DNA from: Acanthaster planci
Lineage: Eukaryota; Echinodermata; Asteroidea; Valvatida; Acanthasteridae
Direction of reading: 5' to 3'
Length of the DNA: 56,098 nucleotides
Assembly: GCF_001949145.1 (NCBI RefSeq)
Contig: NW_019091369.1
Location: 4,349,293 to 4,405,390 of the forward strand
Below are positions 13,601 through 25,600 of this stretch, one piece after another. The translations under genes and the position numbers were made by a program. Each line of letters begins with the position of its first letter. Within the stretch, counting starts at the first letter, position 1. Below the pieces are notes generated by a model. The model worked only from the letters and a program-made list of their open reading frames with translations, had not been told where the DNA came from and searched no databases.

Positions 13601-16600
13601 AATGCTACGAAATGCATGTATATGTTGACTCTGAATTAAAGATGATTCATGTAGTTGAGTTGTAGCAATGATTCCAGTAGCTGTGATTGCGGAATATTTC
13701 TGTCGGTTATTCACATGCATATCTGAGGGTAAATAGGCCTGCGTCTTTCTGCAAGAGGGTACACGTTAATTTAACAAGTGAAGGAAATGTCCTGCTGGCG
13801 AAGCACTAAATTGCGATTGAGTCATTCAGATGTCGGGGAAAATATCAAATATCCTGCAGGACTTTTAAATCATTAAATTCCAAGAACTGTCGATACTGAC
13901 ATCTCGTTGACCGGCGAAATTGAGAGTTGTTCGAGGAAAACTGGGACCTTTTTTCTGAATCGAGGAGCTGTGGTTTTCATTTTTCTTTCACGTTGTACCT
14001 GCAGTTTTGAGTTGCGGTTGATTGTGGGCCTGTGGATGTTTTAATGATGAAGACAATGGGACAGCGAAGGCGATGTTTGCTTGCGGTTGTCGGGGGTTTT
14101 TTGCTTTATTTATTTATTAATTTTTTGCTTTCTCACAAACAGTCTCTCTGTTTCTTTGTTTCCTGATCTAACTGTTCCTAACAGGACGAAAGTAGTGCAA
14201 ACATAACGAATCATCTTTTTCAGAGAGTGAGCATAGGCAGATGTTGGCCTATACATAAATTAAAATTTAAAGCTTGGGCGGGGGATGGGAGCCTGAATGT
14301 CGAAGGAAAGTGCGCCCTCATGCATAGCCTGCCCTAAAATTACGTCTATGGAACTAGTTGCTCAAACTTCAGACAGAATATGTTGTATCCAGCTCCTTTC
14401 GAGAGAAAATTTCACTTTCACCCTTCAAGGCGGGTGCGAAGAATTTTTTTACCAAGCAATAACAAACAATAGATTTGTACAGAACTGATTTGTCGAATAA
14501 TATTAACCTTCGTCCAAGAGCCAGGATTAACTTTTCATTCCTGTCTTCCAGCTATGGACATGTTTTGACAGCTGACCAAGTGTGGCATTACTGCTTTCCA
14601 ATGTCCCAGTAATTCGCCGATTAGACATTTTACCTCGTATTTGTTTGAAACATTGAATACTGACTTTTGTTGATCAATGCCCAGGGGTACCGTAAAAGGA
14701 TTAACACTTGTTATTTTGATGTTAATCTCTACCACGGGGTTTAAGGTGAATACTTACAACAAAGGCAATTTCGCAGAGCACTAGATTGAAATATAAATCA
14801 AACAGTTGCATCTGAGGCCAGTGTTTTAGGTCTTGAAAATTGCGTTTTATTAATAACATTCTTCAACAAATGTTCTGAGAATATCACTGTAAACAAAGAC
14901 CACAAAGCCAACATTTAAGAGTACCGATCTACATGTTGACAAGAGAAGTTGGAGAGTACAACTGATTCAAAATTGCAGTGCGTTTTCGATTTGAGGTGGA
15001 ACATACCTCCGTCCCCATTTCCTTTAACTGCAGTAACACAAAGGAAACTTCTACAGCTTCATTGGACACGACATTTTGACCCTATTAATTTACACCACTG
15101 AAGGGGGTGTTTCTGAATCAAAATTGGGCAGGTGACGGCAAGAAAGAATCCGACATTACAGGTGAAGGCTGGAATTTGTAGAGACTCCGAAGGGGTTGTG
15201 GCTGGCCCGAGTTATGTTGATATCAAAACTATACACGCAGCGAAATAATAGCCCATGCATATTTCACGTAGCACCCCCTACTGTGGGCATCGTGTTTTTT
15301 ATTACACAACTGTCTGGGGATATATCGCATACTTTCCTGTGGAAAAAGTTTTATTGCCAGTCTTGATATGAGACTAGTCTTGACGCCTCGTGGAAGCTCC
15401 CCTGTTGACAAGTCGAATTTCTCTCCGAAAGAACATCTTCCAGAGCCTCGATTATAGCCTTTATTCGAGTTTAGTCGATCCAGCGTGTAGCGTAAAAGAA
15501 ATTGCCTGCGGGCATAAGCGCCTTGCCTTCACCCAAATCAGCGGAGTAGAAGTGACACTCGTAAAATATTAGGTGCGTCTTGGGAAAGCTTCTTACCAAC
15601 TTGAAGAATGTGGACGAAATTCGGTATTTTTAGATTTGTGTTTGAGGATTTATTGGTTTGAGAACGCGTTGTTTTCCTAATGTAAGTGACCATTTAATCG
15701 AAGTGGTGATGCTGTCTCTGTCATCAGTGAGAGATTTCCACTTGACCTGTTTGATTTATTGAAACATTGAGTGAGTGATTTAGCTTTTGAAATGCCTGAT
15801 CTTGATGGGTGTAATTCCTCAAAACTAAAACCCTCTTTACTGAAGCTTTGTAGCATTATTTCAAGTTAAGTACTTGCTTTATTGTTTTACGGCAACAGTG
15901 ACGTTGAATCCCTTTCGTAGCGTTTACCTCAATAATTATATAGCGTCCTTGAGTAATCAACAGCAGAATTTCAATTTTACTGGCCGTATTTGTGTCTCCG
16001 TTCCTCATTTTCTTGTCAGCAAAACCACAATGCGAGAGATTTTGGAAGCCTACGGGTAGGGAGCCTTTTCAAACATTTTGGTGACAGTTACTTGAGTTGT
16101 GAAAACGTTATGTTATAAGTGTGACTGCTTCTCACTGTTGCTAGCGAGCTACATTGTCTAGGTCGCTTTTTAGAAATCCTTGGTGTCATTAGTGCCTACC
16201 AGAAATAAATAATAATTATAAGCAATTGTTTTAAATTGAAACTAAGTGTCATAAAACTGGGGTAATCATCATACCATAGAATTTTCAGTGGTGCTGTATT
16301 TTCTTTGCCGAAATACTGGTTATTCCACAGTCCAGTTACTTTGAGCTGCGAAGACCTTTCGATCAGAAACGCACTGTACATACCGAGAATTTCTTAACGA
16401 TTCTGATCCATAAATCAATTTCTTTATGTATGGTATAGTTCCAGAAATATATGAATAATTTAAGTGATGCTTTTGAACTCTGGTTTTCCCCAGGTACATT
16501 GTTGCGTCGTTTCTGTCTCCCAACGGTGCCAGGCACGTTTTCCCGTGTTTTGACGAGCCGGCCTTCAAAGCTAACTATACCATTACCATCGTACACCCAG

Positions 16601-19600
16601 ATGGGTACCAAGCTTTGTCTAATATGCCTGAACTACGGCGTGAAGCCAGGGAAGAAGGCTGGAATGCTACCTACTTTCAAACAACTCCTAAGATGTCGAC
16701 CTATCTAGTGGCGTTCGTCGTATGTGATTTTTGGCGAAAGAGTCGCACTGTCGACAATACAGTGGTACGACCTTTAGTGTCATATTCTTGTTTTCCTCGA
16801 TAAAAACTTGAAAATAATTAGGAATTTACCACTGTAAGAACTTGGTTAATAATAACCACCTCTTTTAGTAATTTTACAAATTGTTTTATTGGACTCGCAC
16901 TATAACAAGTCAAAGTCAGTTGATTGCCATTGGCAGTCACAGTTGAAAGTGCATTTTGTTAAGTAATTTGTAGTGTTATCTTACATTGAATTTAACCTGT
17001 CAACAGTTCAGCGTTTGGGCAAGAGAAGAGGTTTTCAACGACACAGCTTTTGCCCTGGAGTATGGTACACAAGCATTTCGATTTCTGGAAGCATACAGTG
17101 GTTTGGAGTATCCGTTACCGAAAATGGGTAAGTTGATCAGCTTTTTCCTAGACTTAATGATTATCAAAAAGAGGGAAACACACATATATATATAATACAG
17201 AAACGTTTCTTTGCATGGCTCTTCGAGGCCTCTAATTCCAGTCAAAAGTTTCCAACAGTTTCAAATGTCAATTGCCTTCAGTGAAACGTACTTCTGATCA
17301 TAGATAATAATGTTTAATGTTTTTAAAGTTTTTGTTCTCATTGCTCTCTAAGAGAAGGTCTAAGTGCTCAGCTGTGATAATATTATTGAATAGATTTGAT
17401 TGCTTTACCGGAGACCATATCAGGCGGAATGGAGAACTGGGGATTGTTGATCTTCCGGGAGTCTTACATGCTGCTTAACCCAGATGAAACACCCAGTAAA
17501 AAGATACAAGAGGTTGCCACAGTCATTGCTCATGAAATTGCACACCAGGTAAACACGTAAGACAATTTTGCATACGTTGATGCTGAACATGTAACTTGCT
17601 TCTCATTTTGTCAAGATTCAAATATCAAAGTTACAATATCCTGATCCTCTCCCTCGGTATTTCACTCATTCAATCATGTACATTTCACTGATGTTATCTG
17701 TTTTCCCCTTTCAGTGGTACAGCAACTTGGTAACTCAAGAATACTGGGGCGAACTTTGGTTGAAGGAAAGCTTTGCCAATCTTCTAGCTCATCTTGCTCT
17801 GGACCACATTTACCCAAATCAGAAAATGGTAAGCAACTGGCTTGGGAGGAAGTTTCGTCTGCGCGTCATATTTGAATGTGATGCATAATATGCGCAATAT
17901 GGCTTGCTGATCCTGCTCCTGGACGCTAGTGATCCTGCTTGATCGTTATAAGGGATAGAGTTTAGCTTATATAATAAAAGTATAGGCAGTTGTTCTCACC
18001 CCCTTCCAATGACTGTTAGTTTTGGATCATTTAATTAACTACCTGCTTTCTGCTAGATGGACGAATTAAGTTTGGCGGGTGAAGAGTTCCTGCGAGTCAT
18101 GGAGTTAGACGCGCAACCAACATCGCATGCCGTACAGCCGAACATCGATGACATCAGTGCTATTCTCAACAACTTTGACCTCACAAGTTATTACAAGGTA
18201 GTTCTGTTCAAAGTACAAATTGAATTCACGGGTTGAAAAATGAAAACCTAAAAGTGGCAATGAGATTTTCAGAGCCTTTTTCAAGTCTATCTTAACAGTC
18301 TCTGACTTGCCTTCAGATGAGATTACCCGGACTTGGAAGGTGTTAACCTGTGACTGACTCCACTGGAGCACTAAATTATGCCGACCCTTCTGTTGTTTGC
18401 CAATTCATTTTGTGATTCAATGTTTTGAGGAATCAGATATCTCGTATAACACTACAAATTCGTGTTATTTTGCCTTTCCAGAGTGAAGCAATCGTTCGTA
18501 TGTTGCGATATGTTCTGGGACAAGACTTGTTTCAAAGTGGACTAACAGTAAGTGAATTTTGGAAGATCTCCGAAGACAAAATCAACCTTTAACGTGACGC
18601 AAATAAATTTTGTAAACGAACACGGGAAGAAAATGTTAAAAGAGAAACCTAAGACATTTTTTATAAGACTCTGCTTCCCTTATAACTGTAAAGTATTTCC
18701 AACTTTTTATCCTTTTGTTTTCTGTTTTCACCTTCGTATTGCTGTTGACACTGAGTTATCTATTCTTTTCCAACAGAAATTTCTTCAAAAGAGAGCTTAT
18801 GGTAATGTGAAAGCAACGGATTTATGGGACGCATTATCCGTTGTAAGTTACACTTCGTGTTAGAAATGGACGGTCAGTTGTTCATGCATGATTATATTTA
18901 TATTATATCTTAATAATTATTATATTTTATCTTAAATACCTCATGGATGTAGAAAATATGGCGCTTTTATTGTAACGTTTATTGACGAAAAGTTTCCTAC
19001 CCCGAGTCCAACTTTTTTTCAACAGACTCTAAATCATACTGATGCGAGTTTCGACCTTAATATCACCGCCTTCATGAATCCGTGGATTATGCAGATGGGC
19101 TATCCAGTCATCACGCTGACACGTGATTATCAAACGAGAATCGTCCAGATTAACCAGGCACCATTTTTCTTGCAGCCAGTCACCACTGAGTGTCTGCCCC
19201 CATCTCCTTACGGGTAAGTCTGTCTTGTACTTGCGGAAAAATAAAGCAAGTAAATGCTTAAATACTTCTCTTTATTTTCCCAAACTTCACTGAATAAACT
19301 AGACATGCATTTACATTTGTCATTTGTCATGGTGCATAATATGAAATTAGAAATGGTTTAATTTTTTTCTGTTAGGTATCAATGGCAAATACCGATAATG
19401 TATTCCTACGAAGACCAAATCACCCAACCAAAGATGTTCATACTTGCTGAAGAATCGGGTACGTTAACATAAATTGGTAACTCAAGATTCAAAATGCTTG
19501 CTACGTGACAGTTTAACACGTGAGATTTGGGCGTGATTTTGCATCGTGTTGTCCATATTTGACAAAGTAATCAAGAAATTGAACACTTCTGAATCTTTTC

Positions 19601-22600
19601 TCTTGTAAATTTCGAAATGCTTGAATTAAAAACTTTTAACAAAATAGTCCGTTGTGATTGACTTTTTCCTCTCTTTAGCCTCTTTAAGTCGATCAGATAT
19701 TGGACCAGACCAATGGATTGTGGCGAACAGTAAACGAACTGGATTCTTTAGAACGAATTACGATGAAACGAACTGGAACATGATCATAAAACAGCTTCTT
19801 GAAAATCATGAGGTACGCTTTAGTTTGAAATTTCGAAAACGTATGGCTGGTTGTTCCCATCTTATCATTGGTCGTACTGTCGTCCTCCTATGTTAAATAC
19901 CCGATGTAGATATTGTAGTCTATAGGAGGTTTTTTTTCTCATACTGTCGTTCTGTGGCATTTTTGTGATTTTTCCTGCTCATAATTTGCAGTCTTCTTAT
20001 AAAATACTGCTGCTTAATTAATGAAGAGCTTTCCCCGGAAATTCCTTTTCTGCGTGCTAAAATAAGGCCACGCCTTCTTGATTAAGTTGATTGTGATAAT
20101 GTAGTCTTTTGCAGTTTTTTTTCTGGCCACGTGTATTTTTCAAAGACTTGAGACAAATATTTCAAATAAGTTACTGCAAGTCTATTCTGAAGGCCACAAA
20201 CGAAATGATTTCACGTCTGATACCCAAATATTTTTTCAATCAGATATTTTTCCATCAACAATTCAGCGTTCAGACAATGACCAGGCATTACCGGGCATAC
20301 TTTCGCAGGTAATCAGTGCAGCGGACCGAGCAATGCTGATAGATGACGCATTCCACCTGGCGACCGCTGGTCGTCTTAGTATCACTGTTGCACTGAACCT
20401 TACCAGGTACCTGACTAAGGAACGAGAATACGTACCTTGGAAAGTTACCTTAGAAATCCTTGGTTACGTCTCACGAATGCTGAGCTTCACATCTGCGTTT
20501 GGAAATCTGAAGGTATTTTCAAGATATTGTGTGTTCTAAAATGTATGTTACTTTTGCATTATTTTGTTAGAAAGCGTGCGTGAATTCTAAATCATCTCAT
20601 GCAGTGGCGTCGTACGAGGAATTTTACCATTGTCGTGTTTCCAAATAAGGTCGTTTTTTCGGATATGTTTGAGGATCATTTTAACCCCCTTCCCAAAACT
20701 CCAGTCTCAGTAACGCACAATGCATGTGTTATAGTTAAACTGCTTGTTATTCCGAAAGATTTTGTATTCATTATTGTTTGTATTTGTAGAAGTATATTTT
20801 ACAACAGCTACTGCCTGTTTACAAGGAGATCGGCTGGAATGAAACCAACTCTCACCAAGGAAGGTACTGTCTTGAGTAAAAGGTTCAAAGAGTAAGAATT
20901 TACTGAATCAAAGACGAAGCAAGATTCAGTACAAAATGTATTTATTGACTTGACTACTGAATGAGTCCGATTGTATAAGGGGAAGTTATTGAGAGCAGTA
21001 GTGAATGTTTGGATGGGGTGATGGTTGACAATCGACCTTCTTCTTGAAGCTCAGACTTACTGTCTCGTTTTATCTTTTCCATCAAAGATTATTACAGATG
21101 GAGGTTCTTGAAGCACTTTGTTTCTATGGTAACGAGGACTGTGCTTCCATTGCCAAAAATCTTTTCCTGAAACACCTCCAACAAGGGACCAAGTAAGTGA
21201 TTTCAAAACGAAGTATTTTAAAGAAACGAGTCTTCAAAAACAAAAAAAAACTTAAGCAGGGAGACGCAATGTTACACGAATCCTGTAAGACTGAGAATGA
21301 TACTGTGTTGATGCAGTTCCAGACTACCCTTTAACAATGCCCTTGCCCGTGTTCGGGAAGCAAGACCTGAAGTTAATTAACGTAAAAGTAGATTTAGATT
21401 ATGGCTTTATCCTCTTTTAAGCATAGTGTACTTACTGTACTATGAAATAAGGTCTTATTGTCAATAGTGCACTGCAGAATACGTAGACACCATACTCTAA
21501 GAATCCATAATTCTCATAAAAACCGAACGAATTTAAATTTTCAATAGCCACCTTTTGGCTGTTTGGATTGAAGTAACACCATGTATACTATAGATTTTTA
21601 AAAGCAATTTACTCTTTCTCTGTAGAGTACCACCAAACTTTAGGAATTTTGTGTACTTGATGGGAGTGGCTAATGGTGATGACACGACGAGAGACTATGC
21701 ATGGCAACAATATCGGAAAGGTTTGCCTGGAGAAAGACAACAGTGGTTAAGGGCTCTGGCTGCAACCAGTGAGCCATGGGTACTTAGCAGGTTGGTTATG
21801 GGTCAAGGGTCATACAAAAGCTAACACAGCCCTGCAATATTTTTCTCATGATTCTTTTTTATTCAGATATTCTTTCACATGGGTCTTTCTGGACATGATG
21901 AAGTTATCATTTTAAATGATTAACTAATTAAATTTGAATGAATTGAACCAGTTCATTTCATATTTCCATGGTTGCACAACTATCATTTTACATAACATTG
22001 TTTTCAAAGTATCCTGGTCGTTCGTGTTTCTGAAGACCCACAGTTTTGTTCTGGATTTGTAATTGTTTTATTAATGTGTATTGTTTTTCACGCTGACTGA
22101 ATTCTCGTTTAAAGAAATGGTTGTTTCAACAGTTTACAGCAACTTTCTTCGTGATTGCTTCGAACTGACTGAGATGCCTCTCTCCTTGAAATCTTTGAAC
22201 GTGTAAACTGACACCAATTATTAAGAGACTCTTATCAGGTTTAACCTCCGATGCCACAAACACCACCGCTACGTCAATGAATCTCATTTTTCGAGTGTTC
22301 CTTGAAATTTCTTCTGTTACAGCTTGCGTTTTCAAGATATTCACTGTTCGACAGGTTGTCTTTACAAGCTTGCACAATTACTTTCTGAAATCATAATAAC
22401 AAATCTCCTGTAACTAAACTTGACCCCCAAATCCATTGCACAATTAGCAAACCACAAGCCCACAAAGCAGGAACACGTCTATCCTTTATTTCCACAATTG
22501 TTATATAGTGTTTCATTTTGGGAGCCTTCTTTAGTATGAACGTCTTTAATTTGTGAATATTTTTGGCCCCCAATAATTGGCTGACAGCCCCCACAGAAAT

Positions 22601-25600
22601 ACACCTGCCTCATAATTTCGACCCTTCCATCGGCTTTAATTAAAGAGAAACCTCCACCCCACAAATACAATGCCCAAAAGTATCAGCACGGTAGCGGCCA
22701 GAACTGACACAGTTTTCTTGTAGAGTTGGCACTGCTCTTGCACTGTCAGAAATGCCTCCTTAGGAACGAGACTGCTCACCGTGTCAGTAAACTCATACTC
22801 CTGGTTCACTTTAACCTGTATCACACGAAGACAGTTCAAATGACACTGAGTAGCCAAAACGGAGAAAGGATTGTTTTTACAATAATTATCAGCTTGGCCC
22901 TTACCTGTCTTGACTTGAGCAGAGCAGCCTCTGTGTATTTCAACCTGTCTGCCAAAGCATCGTTTCGTTCCTTCAGCTCTTCACACTTATGCTTCTCATT
23001 CTGTAGCCGTGCCGCAAAATGCACTTCCTGTTGTCTGAATTTGGCGTCAAACTTGGCCTTTTGCTCGCTGACTTTATTTTCAAACGTGATCTCCTGGGCT
23101 TTAAATGCTGCGTTAAACGTTGCCTCCTGCTGCTTACACTTCTTGTCGAACATCTCGTGTTGCTCCTTGTACTTTGCGTCGAACACCTGCTTCTGCTTGT
23201 TGTATCGTTCGTCGAAGTTTACCTGTTGATCTTTGAATCTGCTTTCAAATGTTGACTCCTGCTTCTGGTGTTTGTTTTCATACAAATCCTTTTTTTCTTT
23301 TATCTGGATGTCAAACAACTTTTGCTGCTCTGAATATTTCGCTTCAAACTTTGCCTCTTGCTCTGCCAACTTTGCTTGATATGTCATCTCCTGGTTCTTG
23401 TATTTTCTCTGAAACCTTGCCATGTTTTCTGCGTATCTGCCCTCAAACTCTTCCAATTTTTTCAGGATTTCAGCTCTACTCTTCTCAGCAAGGTGAAGCC
23501 TTTTAGCCAGGACTCCATTCGTGTTTTCCTGGAGTTCCATCTTGGCTTCGTTTTCTTTGACCTGGTTAGCGATCTGTTCCCTGACTTGTTTTAGTGAGAT
23601 GTGATCCTTGAGGAGCTTATCCATATTTTTTGCAACTAGGTTGCTTTTATCTTGCATCTCTTTGACTTGTGCTTTATGCTTGGCGATCAATTCATTCATT
23701 TGCTCTTCAAATGCTTTGCTCATCTCCTGTCTTTTCTGAGCGTTATCCTCTCTTTCATGATTCAAAACCTTGTACTGGCTGGTCAAAGCGGTAATTTTTT
23801 CTTCTGCTTCATGAAGACGGCGGCGATAGACAGCCAGGATGGAGCTGTTTGTCCTAAAGTAGTCTAGCTTGTCTCTGATGAAGGCAGGAAAACGACCGTG
23901 TTTCAGCGTCGTATGAAGGGAACTCACGAGCTTGCTGAAAGAATATTAGGGAAAATATGAAATTTATTTGTCTGTGCTATATCCAAATATTGATAAAAGC
24001 TTAGTGGTGCCCGCTTCCTCAGAGCCTACAATTTCCATAATTATCGAGTGTTTTGGGGAAAAGGGCATTGGATTTGCTTAATAAGTAGGCCGTACTAGCT
24101 TTGATCTACCACCGCTCCAACGTTCATAAATGATAGCGTCCCCATCTGTGAAGATTTTATATTATGCTCTGAAAAACCATAGAGGAAGGACACAGAACCT
24201 GCCACGGAGCATGTCTTAATATAATTAATGAGTTTTCTTCGAAGGCTTAATTAGTTTCTTTGAAGAATAATTATTGTGCAAATGTTGCAAATTAATTCCA
24301 ACTCTGAGACACAAAAGTAAATGGCCATTAGGGTATGATACGAAAGTATTCAAATATAATCTTTTGTTGTCTTACCTTTCTGCCTCGTCTGAAGTGGATT
24401 CCATTTCTTCTTTTGCAGTCTTCAGACTAGAAGACAAATATCCCAGGAGCAAAGTCAAGGAAATTATCATGCTATGAATACTGCCGTTATATGGATTTCT
24501 TTTATTGACCCCTTGGCAATCAAATAATTTTTTCCTGTTGAAAATAAATTTCTTTGTGCTCTAAAATAGCGTTCTGGAGGGCCGAGGTACGTCCCGTCTG
24601 TTGTAAATCCGCTGGTCGTTTGAGGAATATTCTCCTTTGTTTTGTGCCTGTTCTTTTTCTTGTAAGTTCTGCGTCTGCGTGTTTAAACGCTCTCCACACG
24701 ACGCGGACGCGCATTTAGGGAGATCTCTAATATAGTACCGAAGTGTGACGTCACTGTGAACCAGAAAGTGGTTCACGCGCTGGTTCTCGCGCTCATGCCT
24801 TTAACACAGTAATTGTGTGCGTTACGTATTCACTTCGGTACCCTATAGTGTGCATGCTTTTACAGGCTTCGGCCACGCGCGGTGTTTCGCTTGACCTCAG
24901 GTTATCTTTTTTTTTAATTTTCATAGGTACATGGAGCGATCCCTGAACGAAAGTCTGGTGAGGCGCCAAGATACTGTTGAAGTGTTCAAGTTTGCCATAA
25001 ACAATCCCATAGGGGGATATCTAGCCTGGAACTTCTTCCGCCAACATTGGGATATACTGAAGGAAAGGTGCGCTTATTCTCGAAACGCTGTTTTAACTTC
25101 GATACACATTATGATGTTCCTGACCTTGTACAGGAATTATCCCGACAACTTATTTATCTCTCTTAAAGCCATATCTCCCTGTGGGTGCTTACTTAAGTAC
25201 GACTTTTCGGGGGTCTCCCGCCCCTCGTCAGGTGCGAATGCTTGAGAGGCGGAAGACGCCCGAAAAGTCGTACTTAAGTAAGCACCCACAGGGAGATATG
25301 GCTTTAAGAGAGATAAATAAGTTGTCTGTTTTAACTGAGAGTGGGTAAACTTTAATAATTTCTATTAAAGTTTGTTTGCTGTCTCGTAGTTGTTTGTGTT
25401 GTCCTTGCTATGTCTTCTGTCTTAAGGGCTGTTTATACAAGCCTCTGCTTATTTCACAGCCCCATGCTCTTTTCTTTTCTCATTTGTACATGGACTTACA
25501 TGTATCTTATCATAAGCTCTAATGTTCTCTTCTCATTAAGCACAAGTAGGCCTATCTATAAAAGTTATTCTCATCCCCATTGCTAATTTCAATGTACTAA

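Noticed and set aside
22726-23594. Plus-strand open frames rich in Cys, Leu and Phe
   Set aside because: They are the reverse-strand shadow of the coiled-coil exon, whose low use of certain codons leaves the opposite frames open.
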